Below are positions 17,901 through 26,675 of a DNA stretch of 64,000 nt, piece by piece (position 1 is the first letter of the stretch; the number at the start of each line of letters is the position of its first letter). Made by a program: the position numbers and the translations under genes. The notes beneath the pieces were generated by a model. The model was not told the DNA's origin and ran no database searches. It saw nothing but the letters and a program-made list of their open reading frames with translations. Source of the stretch: Lutibacter sp. GTDB taxonomy: Bacteria > Bacteroidota > Bacteroidia > Flavobacteriales > Flavobacteriaceae. The stretch is taken from the NCBI RefSeq assembly GCF_016342705.1, contig NZ_JAEINV010000003.1, forward strand, positions 186,001 through 250,000, read 5' to 3'.

Positions 17901-18077
17901 ATTACCGTCAAAATCGGTTTGAGTACCTGTTTTGGTACCTTTAATAATAACTGTTACTCCAGGTAACGGTCCGCTTGCATCGGAAACCTTACCTGTAACA
18001 GTTTTTTCTTGTGCAAACGATATTTGCAACATAAACGCTAATAGTAGCGTTAAAAAACCATTAAACTTTGTTTTCAT
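14943..18077 (-). CDS. SusC/RagA-family TonB-dependent transporter (SusC2)
   Basis: A 1044-residue TonB-linked outer membrane transporter. A signal peptide (1-22), a carboxypeptidase-regulatory-like domain (about 25-105), a plug with VVLRGASS, PLYVVNGVPL and SVLKGPAAAALYGVRAANG, and a long barrel follow each other. It differs from SusC1 in the plug-to-barrel region and pairs with a SusD of another subfamily, yet the first 60 or so residues are almost identical (MKTKFNG, then QISFAQEKT). It heads a four-gene minus-strand operon ending at the terminator near 11.2 kb. Confidence 0.95.
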   Translation of the reverse strand: MKTKFNGFLTLLLAFMLQISFAQEKTVTGKVSDASGPLPGVTVIIKGTKTGTQTDFDGNYSIKAAAGNILQYSFIGLQTVEKAVGASATIDIIMRESAEALEEVVVTGFGRKVEKRSATFAVQQVGGDEMTQARETNIVNSLSGKVAGVQITNSSGAVGASSRVVLRGASSITGNNQPLYVVNGVPLESGNFGNAGSGGGADLPNGVSDISPDDIESISVLKGPAAAALYGVRAANGVIQIKTKSGSKSKGLGITFNSTMSVETPLMLPNYQNSYGQGGNHDYFEWIDGQNGDGGVDESWGPPLDTGLEFVQWNSYTVGGAPLPWVSQPDNIKNFYDDGITLNNSLSFSGGAENIGYRLSINSMDQTGMVPNTDLSRFSVGGSSTYTMSDKLTTSLDVNYTRSKSDNFVTQGYNNENPVQQMIWAGRNVDFSLLKDWRNLPLAPVGTAAEGTPINWNTVFQNNPYWVLDTNTREYYRDRIVGNIAMNYEFSDKFSVSGKVGTNFWNMRQNRRQAFGSNEAPNGSYSETNRSYTETNTELIASYNTKLTEDLDFEFSAGGNSMYRKSELAYTLAPQLQLPGLYNVSNLRAGSSWTVSNSFSEQKINSLFGFGKFSYKDYLYLEFSGRNDWSSLLPTSNNSFFYPSVTASAVVSDMVDLNSEVINFLKVRGGWSEVGGIGALSPYSLQPTYSLSTETWGGNSVAFLPGQLNNPNIKSETTTGTEFGLDIRLLNSKIRFNATYYDQTSKDLVVPVQVTASSGYTSAVQNVGELNNKGIELQLGTTVVEKGDFRFDLDLNFAKNKNTVVSLGGLESLVLGGQWSMTLEAREGQPYGSIVGTYFDRSPSGDVIYENGLPKIASGTKILGNITPDWTGGANFTFTYKNLSFNALIDAKIGGDIHTMTYTWGRYAGILAETALGRETGVVGDGVMLDASGNYVPNTVVVPAENYNKRAYSNSIVESAVFDASYVKLRQLMLTYKLPKALTAKTLFTDINFSLVGRNLAILHKNVPHIDPESSFSDDNAEQGQEFGQLPSARSVGFNLQLKL

Positions 18078-18136
18078 TATATAATTATTTGAATTAATCT
18101 TGCCAAAAATCTTAATAATTTATTAATATTCCTAAC
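18078..18136 (-). promoter_or_regulatory. Conserved leader/promoter block of SusC2
   Basis: The region upstream of the SusC2 ATG repeats the SusC1 layout: TATATAATTATTTGAATTAA, CCAAAAATCTTAA (18103-18115) and CCTAA (18131-18135). As DNA outside a reading frame this conservation suggests a shared promoter or RNA leader. The remaining bases up to 18270 show nothing I recognise. Confidence 0.5.
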
Positions 18137-18270
18137 ATTTCGATGTTAAAGTCTTAAAATATGTTAAAATTGCTTAAATAAAAGGCTTTAAATGTTAACA
18201 AATAATCAATAAATGACAATAGTTGGTTTTTGCAGAATATGCATTTTTAGATATTTCTGTTGGTATATCC

Positions 18271-19941
18271 TTAAAAAAAGTAGGTAATCTTTAAGTGAAT
18301 TTTAGAATTATTTAATTTAAAAGGGGTTTTTGAATTTTTACCCAAAGCGTAGCTTAAATTTGTCCTACTTTTTTCAGTAATGAAAAAGTATCCAATTCCT
18401 ACACTGTAAATCTTTGAAGTTTGATTTATAATTGAATTTTCTAGGTAACCAACATCCGTAATTGTATATATTTTAGAAGAATCATTCAATTGATACTGGT
18501 ATTCAAAATTTATGATGCTATATTTAGATGCCAAAATGGCTAACTCATCAAAACCTCTAATGGAATTTACGCCACCAATTCTAAAAAGTTCATTTTCAAG
18601 AATGTTTTTTGAGAATAATAATTCACTTTGTAGTTTTAGTAGTAAAGAACTTTTTGTTGTTAAAGAGAGGGTGTAGTTGCCTAACAATTCAATATTTTTT
18701 TGGTTTATAGTGGTAGCATCTGTTTTTCTTGATCCAATCAGGTAGCCAAATTCTAATGCTAAAGGACTATTATAATTTTTAGTATTAAATGCATAAGAGA
18801 TTCCAATAATTGATTTTTTAAAATTCTTTATTGTAGTTGTATTATTCGCTGAGATTGTACTTGAATTTTCGTTTCTTATTAGCGCATTAAAACTGTGAGA
18901 TTTATTAATTTGATAATTAAGCTTTATAGATGCTTTAACATTGGTAAAAGTGCTATCTTGTTTAATTATAGAAAAATTTAAGAAAGGACTAAGTTTTGAG
19001 TTATATATATATGGTGTAAAAAAACTACTTTCAAAAGATATATTTTCATTTACACTGCTTTTCCAGGAGAGTGTTAACACTTCTCCTTTATTAAAGGTGT
19101 TGTTTAATGCAATGTTTATATTTCCAGTTAATTGTAGGTTATTACTATTTTTATTATTTGAAAAACCAAGGATTCCATCAAATTTATTGTTTGATTTTTT
19201 CTTAAGGTAAACATATACCAGTGTTGAATCTTTTGTAAAAAGAACTTCAGGTGCTTTGATTTTTGTGACGAAAGAAAGGTTGCTTAGTTGCTGATTAAGT
19301 TTATTGAGCGTATTAATGTTAAATGTTGATTTAGGTTTTAACTCAAAATGATTTTTGAAGTATTTCTCTGGAAATTCATCATACCCTTTTACTACAATTC
19401 TGTCAATAGTTCTTTCTTTGGATTGATTTATTGAAAGTTCTGTGGTTAAAATATTAGTTAATATGGTTTGATTAATTAATGATACTTCCGTAAATGAGTT
19501 ACCATTCTCTTCAAAATAATTTACGATGGAATTTATAGTTGCTTCGGTTTGAGAAAATGGTATTTCAAAATAAGTAGCGTTAAAACTTGAAGTAATTTTT
19601 TTTAAAAAATTAGGATCTACATTCTCTTTATAATAAATCCTTGTGAACTCAATTTTTGTTCCTAAACTAAATTCAGCTATAAAAATAGAATCTAGTTGTG
19701 TAAATGAATACTTATTATGTAGGTAGCCAAGTTTATGTAATTTTTCAGAAAACATTTTTACTTCTGATAGTGCTTCTTTTTTAGAAGTAGGTTTGTTGTT
19801 GTACAAAACACCTTCAAATTCGTTGTTTTGGATGCTATCAGTTGAATGAATTTTTAATTCAAATTGTTGTGCGATAATTTTAGGACTCCAATAGATAAAT
19901 AGCACACAAAATAGTACTGGTTTTAAAAGGGATTTCAACAC
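18271..19941 (-). CDS. Omp85-superfamily (BamA/TamA-like) outer membrane protein
   Basis: An outer membrane barrel protein with N-terminal POTRA-like domains and a C-terminal barrel. The IRGFDE segment (near 18560) is the lid-loop RGF signature of the Omp85 superfamily. The last strand ends in YFF, a barrel C-terminal signature. No ATG precedes the signal peptide (LKSLLKPVLFCVLFIYW, cut near IIAQ), so I place the start at the GTG at 19941; TTG at 19938 or TTG at 20010 are alternatives, the last adding 23 residues and meeting the rpsL promoter region. At about 556 residues it is shorter than BamA and is probably an accessory member, not the essential assembly factor. Confidence 0.72.
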   Translation of the reverse strand: MLKSLLKPVLFCVLFIYWSPKIIAQQFELKIHSTDSIQNNEFEGVLYNNKPTSKKEALSEVKMFSEKLHKLGYLHNKYSFTQLDSIFIAEFSLGTKIEFTRIYYKENVDPNFLKKITSSFNATYFEIPFSQTEATINSIVNYFEENGNSFTEVSLINQTILTNILTTELSINQSKERTIDRIVVKGYDEFPEKYFKNHFELKPKSTFNINTLNKLNQQLSNLSFVTKIKAPEVLFTKDSTLVYVYLKKKSNNKFDGILGFSNNKNSNNLQLTGNINIALNNTFNKGEVLTLSWKSSVNENISFESSFFTPYIYNSKLSPFLNFSIIKQDSTFTNVKASIKLNYQINKSHSFNALIRNENSSTISANNTTTIKNFKKSIIGISYAFNTKNYNSPLALEFGYLIGSRKTDATTINQKNIELLGNYTLSLTTKSSLLLKLQSELLFSKNILENELFRIGGVNSIRGFDELAILASKYSIINFEYQYQLNDSSKIYTITDVGYLENSIINQTSKIYSVGIGYFFITEKSRTNLSYALGKNSKTPFKLNNSKIHLKITYFF

Positions 19942-20011
19942 AATATAAATTTGATGTGAATATACATGAATATTTATTGAACTTTTATGTGAAAAATAAA
20001 TTATATACAAG

Positions 20012-20042
20012 TTTGGTTAACAAGAATTAATTTGTACATTTG
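20012..20042 (+). promoter_or_regulatory. Promoter of the str/S10/spc/alpha cluster
   Basis: TTTG at 20012-20015 and TACATTTG at 20035-20042 are 19 nt apart, an exact match in boxes and spacing to the Bacteroidota sigma-ABfr consensus. Transcription would start about 50 nt before rpsL. This is the best promoter in the window, as expected for ribosomal genes. Confidence 0.85.
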
Positions 20043-20099
20043 CAAACTCTTAGAAAAGAGCTAAGAAATTTATAAGTAATATAATAACAAAATTTTAGT

Positions 20100-20474
20100 A
20101 TGCCAACAATTTCGCAATTAGTACGAAAAGGAAGAACCAAAATAACTAAGAAGAGTAAATCGGCTGCTTTAAATTCATGTCCTCAACGTAGAGGAGTATG
20201 TACACGTGTTTACACAACTACACCTAAAAAACCAAACTCAGCAATGCGTAAAGTTGCAAGGGTAAGGCTAACAAATGGTAACGAAGTAAACGCTTACATC
20301 CCTGGAGAAGGACATAATTTACAAGAGCACTCGATAGTATTAGTTAGAGGTGGAAGGGTTAAAGATTTACCAGGAGTTAGGTATCATATTGTTCGTGGAG
20401 CATTAGATACTGCAGGTGTTGATGGAAGAACACAACGTCGCTCTAAATATGGTACAAAAGCACCTAAAAAGTAA
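20100..20474 (+). CDS. rpsL: 30S ribosomal protein S12
   Basis: 124 residues, the usual length. S12 sits at the decoding centre of the 30S subunit. The loops [12 protein letters not shown] and [13 protein letters not shown] are intact with Lys43 and Lys88, the positions where streptomycin-resistance changes usually occur, so the sequence looks wild type. It is the first gene of the cluster, 57 nt after a strong promoter, and precedes rpsG by 23 nt. Confidence 0.98.
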   Translation: MPTISQLVRKGRTKITKKSKSAALNSCPQRRGVCTRVYTTTPKKPNSAMRKVARVRLTNGNEVNAYIPGEGHNLQEHSIVLVRGGRVKDLPGVRYHIVRGALDTAGVDGRTQRRSKYGTKAPKK

Positions 20475-20497
20475 TTAAAAAACTTTAATGTAAAGAC

Positions 20498-20974
20498 ATG
20501 AGAAAAAGAAAGGCGAAAAAAAGAGTTCTTTTACCAGATCCAAAGTTTAATGATCAATTGGTAACACGTTTTGTGAACAACTTAATGTGGGACGGTAAAA
20601 AATCTGTAGCTTTCAAAGTGTTTTATGATGCGTTAGACATTGTAGAACAAAAAAAGCAAAATGATGAAAAATCATCATTAGAGATATGGAAAGATGCATT
20701 ATCAAATGTAATGCCGCACGTTGAGGTTCGTAGCCGTCGTGTTGGTGGAGCTACTTTTCAAATTCCAATGCAAATTAGACCAGACCGTAAGGTGTCTATT
20801 GCAATAAAATGGTTGATATCTTATTCAAGAAAACGTAATGAAAAATCAATGGCTCAGCGTTTAGCTGGTGAAGTTTTAGCTGCTGCAAAAGAAGAAGGTG
20901 CTGCTGTTAAGAAAAGAATTGATGTTCATAAAATGGCAGATGCTAACAAAGCATTCTCTCACCTTAGATTTTAA
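20498..20974 (+). CDS. rpsG: 30S ribosomal protein S7
   Basis: 158 residues. S7 nucleates assembly of the 30S head and contacts E-site tRNA. The family core is clear ([37 protein letters not shown]-like KWLISYSR). It lies between rpsL and fusA, 9 nt before the latter, as in the str operon of most bacteria. No S7-binding leader like that of E. coli is apparent in the 23-nt rpsL-rpsG gap. Confidence 0.98.
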   Translation: MRKRKAKKRVLLPDPKFNDQLVTRFVNNLMWDGKKSVAFKVFYDALDIVEQKKQNDEKSSLEIWKDALSNVMPHVEVRSRRVGGATFQIPMQIRPDRKVSIAIKWLISYSRKRNEKSMAQRLAGEVLAAAKEEGAAVKKRIDVHKMADANKAFSHLRF

Positions 20975-20983
20975 TAATAAGAA

Positions 20984-23104
20984 ATGGCAAGAGATTTAAA
21001 ATATACAAGAAATATAGGAATTGCTGCACATATTGATGCTGGTAAAACTACGTGTACAGAACGTATTCTTTACTACACTGGTGTTTCTCACAAAATTGGA
21101 GAAGTACATGATGGTGCTGCAACTATGGACTGGATGGAGCAGGAACAAGAAAGAGGTATTACAATTACTTCTGCTGCAACAACTTGCGAGTGGAAATTCC
21201 CAACAGAAAACGGAGAACCAACTGCGGACGCAAAAGGATATCATTTTAATATAATTGACACTCCAGGTCACGTTGATTTTACGGTTGAAGTAAATCGTTC
21301 GTTACGTGTTTTAGATGGTTTGGTTTTCTTATTTAGTGCAGTTGATGGTGTTGAACCTCAATCTGAAACTAACTGGAGATTAGCCGATAATTATAAAGTG
21401 CCTAGAATTGGTTTTGTTAATAAAATGGACCGTCAAGGTGCTAACTTTTTAGCTGTTTGTCAACAAGTAAGAGAAATGTTAGGCTCTAATGCAGTGCCTA
21501 TCGTAATCAATATTGGTGATGAGGAAAACTTTAGAGGAATTGTAGATTTAGTTAAGAATCGTGCAGTAATTTTCCATGACCATACAATGGGTGCTACTTT
21601 TGATGTAGTTGAAATCCCTGAAGATTTAAAAGAAGAGGCTAAAGAATTACGTGGTAAATTAATTGAAGAAGTTGCTGCGTATGATGAAAACCTATTAGAA
21701 AAATATATGGAAGATGAAGATTCTATTACTGAAGATGAAGTGCATGCTGCGCTTCGTGCTGCTGTAATGGATATGTCTATTATACCAATGGTATGTGGGT
21801 CAGCTTTCAAAAATAAAGGAGTACAGTTCTTGTTAGATGCTGTTTGTCGTTATTTACCTTCACCTACTGATAAAGAAGGTGTTATGGGTATGAATCCAGA
21901 TACTGAAAAAGAAGAAATTCGTAAGCCGGATGTAAAAGAACCATTTGCAGCATTAGCTTTTAAAATTGCTACCGATCCTTATGTTGGACGTTTAGCTTTC
22001 TTTAGAGCATATTCTGGACGCTTAGATGCTGGTTCTTATATTTTGAATAGTCGTTCTGGTAAAAAAGAACGTATTTCAAGAATTTATCAAATGCATGCGA
22101 ATAAGCAAAATGCAATTGATTATATTGAAGCTGGTGATATTGGTGCTGGTGTTGGATTTAAAGACATCAAAACTGGTGATACTATGTGTGATGAAAAACA
22201 CCCTATTGTATTAGAATCGATGAATTTCCCTGATCCAGTTATTGGTATTGCTGTGGAACCTAAAACGAAAGCTGATGTTGATAAATTAGGGATGGCTTTA
22301 AGTAAATTAGCTGAAGAAGATCCAACATTTACTGTAAAAACAGATGAAGCTTCAGGTCAAACTATTATTTCTGGAATGGGTGAGTTACACTTAGAAATTA
22401 TTGTTGATCGTTTAAAGCGTGAGTTTAAAGTTGAAGTGAATGAAGGTCAACCACAAGTTGAATATAAAGAAGCACTTACTGCAAAAGCTGATCACCGTGA
22501 AGTTTATAAAAAACAATCTGGTGGACGTGGTAAATTTGCTGATATTAAATTTATTATGGAGCCTGCAGGTGAAGGTGAAACTGGTTTAATTTTCGTTAAT
22601 GAAATTAAAGGTGGTAACGTGCCAAAAGAATTTATTCCTTCTATAGAGAAAGGATTTAAAATGGCAATGAAAAACGGTCCTTTAGCTGGATATGAAATGG
22701 ATAGTATGAAGGTTACTTTATATGATGGTTCATTCCACGCAGTGGATTCCGATCAGTTATCATTTGAATTAGCTGCAAAAATGGGTTATAAAGTGGCTGC
22801 AAAAGCTGCGAAAGCCGTAATTCTTGAGCCAATTATGAAAATTGATGTTGTTACTCCAGAAGAGAATATGGGTGATATTGTTGGTGATTTAAACAGAAGA
22901 AGAGGTCAAGTAAATGCGATGGATGATAGAGCAGGAGCGAAAGTTGTGAAAGCACATGTTCCATTATCGGAAATGTTTGGTTATGTTACAACTTTAAGAA
23001 CATTATCATCAGGTAGAGCATCATCTTCAATGGAGTTTTCACATTATGAAGCTTGTCCATCAAATATTTCGGAAGAAGTAATCGCTAAAGCAAAAGGTAA
23101 TTAA
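20984..23104 (+). CDS. fusA: Elongation factor G
   Basis: 706 residues, the full length of EF-G, the GTPase that drives translocation. The G domain carries AHIDAGKT (15-22), the switch region around [16 protein letters not shown] and NKMD. Domains II to V follow, with the domain IV segment YKEALTAKA and the C-terminal [18 protein letters not shown]. It is a single complete copy. tuf does not follow; rpsJ does, 17 nt on, which joins the str and S10 groups as is usual in flavobacteria. Confidence 0.98.
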   Translation: MARDLKYTRNIGIAAHIDAGKTTCTERILYYTGVSHKIGEVHDGAATMDWMEQEQERGITITSAATTCEWKFPTENGEPTADAKGYHFNIIDTPGHVDFTVEVNRSLRVLDGLVFLFSAVDGVEPQSETNWRLADNYKVPRIGFVNKMDRQGANFLAVCQQVREMLGSNAVPIVINIGDEENFRGIVDLVKNRAVIFHDHTMGATFDVVEIPEDLKEEAKELRGKLIEEVAAYDENLLEKYMEDEDSITEDEVHAALRAAVMDMSIIPMVCGSAFKNKGVQFLLDAVCRYLPSPTDKEGVMGMNPDTEKEEIRKPDVKEPFAALAFKIATDPYVGRLAFFRAYSGRLDAGSYILNSRSGKKERISRIYQMHANKQNAIDYIEAGDIGAGVGFKDIKTGDTMCDEKHPIVLESMNFPDPVIGIAVEPKTKADVDKLGMALSKLAEEDPTFTVKTDEASGQTIISGMGELHLEIIVDRLKREFKVEVNEGQPQVEYKEALTAKADHREVYKKQSGGRGKFADIKFIMEPAGEGETGLIFVNEIKGGNVPKEFIPSIEKGFKMAMKNGPLAGYEMDSMKVTLYDGSFHAVDSDQLSFELAAKMGYKVAAKAAKAVILEPIMKIDVVTPEENMGDIVGDLNRRRGQVNAMDDRAGAKVVKAHVPLSEMFGYVTTLRTLSSGRASSSMEFSHYEACPSNISEEVIAKAKGN

Positions 23105-23121
23105 TCGCTAAATTATAAACG

Positions 23122-23427
23122 ATGAGTCAAAAAATTAGAATAAAATTAAAATCGTACGATTACAATTTAGTAGATAAATCTGCTGAGAAAATCGTTAAAA
23201 CGGTAAAAAATACTGGTGCAGTTGTAAACGGACCAATACCTTTACCAACACATAAAAAGATTTTTACAGTGTTACGTTCTCCGCACGTAAATAAAAAATC
23301 AAGAGAACAATTTCAATTAAGTTCTTATAAAAGATTATTAGACATTTATAGTTCATCATCAAAAACTATTGATGCTTTAATGAAATTAGAACTTCCAAGT
23401 GGAGTTGAAGTAGAAATTAAAGTTTAA
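23122..23427 (+). CDS. rpsJ: 30S ribosomal protein S10 (NusE)
   Basis: 101 residues. S10 is a 30S head protein and, as NusE, a partner of NusB and NusG in antitermination. The family pattern [20 protein letters not shown] and the GPIPLPT loop are present. It is cotranscribed with fusA (17-nt gap) but is followed by a 149-nt gap with a strong terminator before rplC. Confidence 0.98.
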   Translation: MSQKIRIKLKSYDYNLVDKSAEKIVKTVKNTGAVVNGPIPLPTHKKIFTVLRSPHVNKKSREQFQLSSYKRLLDIYSSSSKTIDALMKLELPSGVEVEIKV

Positions 23428-23576
23428 TTTCTTAAAAGTCAAAAGTAATTGTTTGGCTTACATGTCCGGAGCGATTGACGAAGGAAAAACGGAAAGAAAA
23501 TATATTCAGGGTTGAATTATTTTCAACCCTGAATTTTTTTAAATAAATAGTAACAATAAATAATAATTAATTAATT
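23428..23576 (+). promoter_or_regulatory. Intra-operon leader before rplC, with attenuator-like layout
   Basis: This 149-nt gap is the longest inside the ribosomal cluster. Its first 75 nt include a less AT-rich stretch (ATGTCCGGAGCGATTGACG from 23462) followed by A-rich sequence, then the terminator hairpin at 23504-23540, then an A/T-only spacer to the rplC start. No TAnnTTTG box was seen after the hairpin. The layout resembles a ribosomal-protein attenuator, with L4 (encoded just downstream) a possible effector by analogy with E. coli. Confidence 0.5.
23504..23540 (+). terminator. Intrinsic terminator inside the ribosomal cluster (rpsJ/rplC)
   Basis: TTCAGGGTTGAA (23505-23516) pairs perfectly with TTCAACCCTGAA (23522-23533), with a 5-nt loop and seven T residues after it. 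One more A-T pair extends the stem to 13 bp. It should stop a substantial part of transcription before rplC unless it is regulated. Confidence 0.88.
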
Positions 23577-24194
23577 ATGTCTGGGTTAATAGGTAGAAAA
23601 ATCGGTATGACCAGCTTATTCGACGAGAACGGGAAAAATATTCCTTGTACAGTGATCGAAGCAGGTCCATGCGTAGTTACCCAAGTCAGAACCGAAGAGG
23701 TTGACGGGTATAGTGCTCTTCAGCTTGGTTTCGATGACAAAGCAGAAAAACGTACAAGTAAAGCGTTACAAGGCCATTTTAAAAAGGCTGGATCTTCTGC
23801 TAAGAAGAAAGTTGTTGAAATTCAAGATTTTAGAGAAGATTACAAATTAGGAGATCAACTTACAGTTGAGCTTTTTAAAGAAGGAGAATTTGTTGATGTT
23901 TCAGCAGATACAAAAGGTAAAGGTTTTCAAGGTGTAGTAAAACGTCACGGCTTTGCTGGTGTTGGTCAAGCTACTCACGGTCAACATAACCGTTTAAGAG
24001 CTCCAGGATCTGTTGGTGCGGCATCGTATCCAGCTAGAGTATTCAAAGGTATGAAAATGGCCGGAAGAATGGGAGGAAATAAAGTAACTGTTCAAAATTT
24101 AAGAGTTTTAAAAGTTGTTCCTGAAAAGAACATACTTGTGGTTAAAGGAAGTGTTCCTGGTCATACTAACGCTTATGTAATTATTCAAAAATAA
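23577..24194 (+). CDS. rplC: 50S ribosomal protein L3
   Basis: 205 residues. L3 binds near the peptidyl-transferase centre and starts 50S assembly. The N-terminus [17 protein letters not shown] and the central [13 protein letters not shown] and [15 protein letters not shown] segments are diagnostic. It overlaps rplD by 1 nt (TAATG), which suggests translational coupling. It is the first gene after the internal terminator. Confidence 0.98.
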   Translation: MSGLIGRKIGMTSLFDENGKNIPCTVIEAGPCVVTQVRTEEVDGYSALQLGFDDKAEKRTSKALQGHFKKAGSSAKKKVVEIQDFREDYKLGDQLTVELFKEGEFVDVSADTKGKGFQGVVKRHGFAGVGQATHGQHNRLRAPGSVGAASYPARVFKGMKMAGRMGGNKVTVQNLRVLKVVPEKNILVVKGSVPGHTNAYVIIQK

Positions 24195-24823
24195 TGAAAG
24201 TATCAGTTTTAGACATACAAGGAAAAGATACAGGAAGAAAAGTTGAACTTTCTGATGCTGTATATGGAATAGAGCCAAACAATCATGCTGTTTATTTAGA
24301 TGTAAAACAGTTTTTGGCTAACAAAAGACAAGGTACTCACAAAGCAAAAGAAAGAGCTGAGATATCTGGAAGTACAAGAAAAATTAAAAAACAAAAAGGA
24401 ACTGGTACAGCTCGTGCGGGTAGTATTAAGTCTCCGTTGTTTAAAGGTGGTGGTAGAGTTTTTGGACCAAGACCTAAAGATTATTCTTTTAAATTAAACA
24501 AAAACTTAAAAAGATTAGCACGTAAATCTGCGTTAAGTATTCAAGCGAAAGAGAACAATATTATTGTTGTAGAAGACTTTAATTTTGAAACTCCAAAAAC
24601 TAAAAATTACGCAACAGTTTTACAAGCATTAGGTATAGAAAACAAAAAATCTATATTAGTGTTGGCTGAATCAAATAATAATGTATATTTGTCATCGCGC
24701 AATTTGAAAACGGCTAAAACTGTAACAAGTTCAAGTTTAAGCACTTACGAATTGTTGAATGCAAATAAAGTAATTCTTTCTGAAGGATCTTTAGAAGGAA
24801 TTGAATCTAATTTAAGTAAATAG
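24194..24823 (+). CDS. rplD: 50S ribosomal protein L4
   Basis: 209 residues. L4 lines the peptide exit tunnel and in E. coli also represses the S10 operon. The tunnel loop is seen as [22 protein letters not shown] and [12 protein letters not shown]. It is translationally coupled to rplC by a 1-nt overlap and precedes rplW by 9 nt. A possible regulatory target is the attenuator-like hairpin before rplC. Confidence 0.98.
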   Translation: MKVSVLDIQGKDTGRKVELSDAVYGIEPNNHAVYLDVKQFLANKRQGTHKAKERAEISGSTRKIKKQKGTGTARAGSIKSPLFKGGGRVFGPRPKDYSFKLNKNLKRLARKSALSIQAKENNIIVVEDFNFETPKTKNYATVLQALGIENKKSILVLAESNNNVYLSSRNLKTAKTVTSSSLSTYELLNANKVILSEGSLEGIESNLSK

Positions 24824-24832
24824 GTAGCAGAT

Positions 24833-25123
24833 ATGAGTATTTTAATTAAACCTATTATAACGGAAAAAGCAACAAATGCAAGCGAATTATTTAATCGTTA
24901 TACATTTATTGTGTCAAAGAAAGCTAATAAACTTGAAATTAAAAATGCTGTAGAGAAAACGTACGGTGTTACAATTGAAAGTGTAAAAACAATGAACTAT
25001 CCTGTTCAACGCAATACAAAATACACTAAAAGTGGAATTGTACAAGCAATGAAAGGAGCTTATAAAAAAGCTGTAGTTCAATTAGTTGAGGGTAATAATA
25101 TTGATTTTTATAGCAATATATAA
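24833..25123 (+). CDS. rplW: 50S ribosomal protein L23
   Basis: 96 residues. L23 lies at the tunnel exit and docks trigger factor and the signal recognition particle. PIITEKATNASE at the N-terminus, YTFIVSKKANKLEIKNAVEK and the NYPVQRNTKYTK loop identify it. Its place between rplD and rplB is the standard S10 order. Confidence 0.98.
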   Translation: MSILIKPIITEKATNASELFNRYTFIVSKKANKLEIKNAVEKTYGVTIESVKTMNYPVQRNTKYTKSGIVQAMKGAYKKAVVQLVEGNNIDFYSNI

Positions 25124-25135
25124 GAAGGATAAAAA

Positions 25136-25960
25136 ATGTCAGTTAGAAAATTAAAACCAATAACACCAGGTCAGCGTTTTAGAGTAGTAAATGGGTTCGA
25201 CACCATTACTACTGATAAGCCGGAAAAAAGCTTAATAGCTCCGAATAAAAGATCTGGAGGTCGTAATAATAGAGGTAAAATGACAATGCGCTACATAGGT
25301 GGTGGGCATAAGAAACAATACCGTATTATTGATTTTAAAAGAAATAAAAATGGTGTTCCAGGAACCGTGAAAACAATAGAGTACGATCCAAATCGTACAG
25401 CTTTTATTGCATTATTGCATTATGCTGATGGTGATAAAAGATATATTATTGCACAAAACGGATTAAAGGTTGGACAGGTTGTAATTTCTGGTGAAGGAGC
25501 TACTCCGGATGTTGGAAACACAATGTTGTTGAGCCAAATTCCATTAGGGACAACAATTTCTTGTATTGAGTTACATCCTGGTCAAGGAGCTGTATTAGCA
25601 CGTAGTGCTGGTTCTTTTGCTCAGTTAATGGCTAGAGATGGTAAATACGCTACTGTGAAATTACCTTCTGGAGAAACTAGAATGATTCTATTAACTTGTT
25701 CAGCGACAATTGGAGTTGTATCAAATTCAGATCATCAGTTATTAGTTTCTGGAAAAGCAGGTAGATCTCGTTGGTTAGGAAGAAGACCACGTACAAGACC
25801 AGTTGTAATGAACCCTGTTGATCACCCAATGGGTGGTGGAGAAGGTAAATCTTCTGGAGGTCATCCAAGATCAAGAAAAGGAATTCCTGCTAAAGGATTC
25901 AAAACTAGGTCTAAGACTAAAGCGAGTAATAAATATATTATAGAACGTAGAAAAAAATAA
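25136..25960 (+). CDS. rplB: 50S ribosomal protein L2
   Basis: 274 residues, the normal length. L2 supports the peptidyl-transferase centre and subunit joining. The RNA-binding core ([20 protein letters not shown]) and the C-terminal [13 protein letters not shown] loop are present. The functionally important His of DHP is kept, while the next-but-one His found in E. coli (DHPHGGGEG) is Met here; I believe this is usual for Bacteroidota. Confidence 0.98.
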   Translation: MSVRKLKPITPGQRFRVVNGFDTITTDKPEKSLIAPNKRSGGRNNRGKMTMRYIGGGHKKQYRIIDFKRNKNGVPGTVKTIEYDPNRTAFIALLHYADGDKRYIIAQNGLKVGQVVISGEGATPDVGNTMLLSQIPLGTTISCIELHPGQGAVLARSAGSFAQLMARDGKYATVKLPSGETRMILLTCSATIGVVSNSDHQLLVSGKAGRSRWLGRRPRTRPVVMNPVDHPMGGGEGKSSGGHPRSRKGIPAKGFKTRSKTKASNKYIIERRKK

Positions 25961-25967
25961 TTGATAT

Positions 25968-26249
25968 ATGGCACGTTCATTAAAAAAAGGACCTTACGTT
26001 GCTCTTCAACTTGAAAAGAAAGTTCAAGAGAAAATAGAATCAGGAAATAAATCAGTTATCAAAACTTGGTCGAGATCTTCAATGATTACACCAGATTTTG
26101 TTGGACAAACAATAGCTGTTCATAACGGACGTCAGTTTGTTCCTGTATATGTTACTGAAAACATGGTAGGGCATAAGTTAGGAGAGTTTTCACCAACACG
26201 TTCTTACAGAGGACATGGTGCTGACAGAAAAAATAAAGGAAAAAAATAG
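25968..26249 (+). CDS. rpsS: 30S ribosomal protein S19
   Basis: 93 residues. S19 binds the 30S head with S13 and contacts 23S rRNA at a subunit bridge. The signature [10 protein letters not shown] at the start and the [16 protein letters not shown] motif are intact. It lies 7 nt after rplB and 9 nt before rplV. Confidence 0.98.
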   Translation: MARSLKKGPYVALQLEKKVQEKIESGNKSVIKTWSRSSMITPDFVGQTIAVHNGRQFVPVYVTENMVGHKLGEFSPTRSYRGHGADRKNKGKK

Positions 26250-26258
26250 TAGGTAATC

Positions 26259-26663
26259 ATGGGAGTTCGAAAAAAAATAAGAGCACAACAGATAAAAGAA
26301 GAGAAAAAGCAAGTAGCTTTTGCTAAGCTTACAGGTTGTCCTACATCACCAAGAAAAATGCGTTTAGTTGCAGATTTAGTAAGAGGAGTGGAAGTTGAGA
26401 AAGCTTTACAAATCTTAAAATTTAATGTGAAAGAATCGTCAATTAATCTTGAGAAATTATTATTGAGTGCTATTGCAAATTGGCAAGCAAAAAACGAAGG
26501 TTCAAATATTGAAGATGCAGGTTTATTTGTAAAAGAAATATTTGTGGATAGCGCAGGAATGTTAAAAAGATTAAGACCAGCACCACAAGGTCGTGCACAC
26601 AGAATTAGAAAACGTTCTAATCATGTGACTTTAGTCTTAGGAAGTAAAAACGTTAGCAATTAA
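26259..26663 (+). CDS. rplV: 50S ribosomal protein L22
   Basis: 134 residues, longer than the roughly 110 of E. coli because of a basic N-terminal extension of about 20 residues ([17 protein letters not shown]). The core [15 protein letters not shown] and the tunnel hairpin [20 protein letters not shown] are clear. L22 lines the exit tunnel opposite L4 and can carry macrolide-resistance changes; no such change is evident. Confidence 0.97.
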   Translation: MGVRKKIRAQQIKEEKKQVAFAKLTGCPTSPRKMRLVADLVRGVEVEKALQILKFNVKESSINLEKLLLSAIANWQAKNEGSNIEDAGLFVKEIFVDSAGMLKRLRPAPQGRAHRIRKRSNHVTLVLGSKNVSN

Positions 26664-26675
26664 TTATAAGTAGAA

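Noticed and set aside
18141..18270. Possible terminator or small RNA between the Omp85-like gene and SusC2
   Set aside because: I found no stable stem with a U-tract and no second promoter box; only the SusC2 leader is supported.
23104..23122. Missing tuf between fusA and rpsJ, and missing adk/map after secY, as signs of rearrangement
   Set aside because: This gene order is, to my knowledge, normal in flavobacteria, so it is not evidence of deletion.
25136..25960. Met in place of a conserved His in the L2 DHPxGGGEG loop as a functional anomaly
   Set aside because: The catalytically discussed His of DHP is intact and I believe Met at the second position is common in Bacteroidota.
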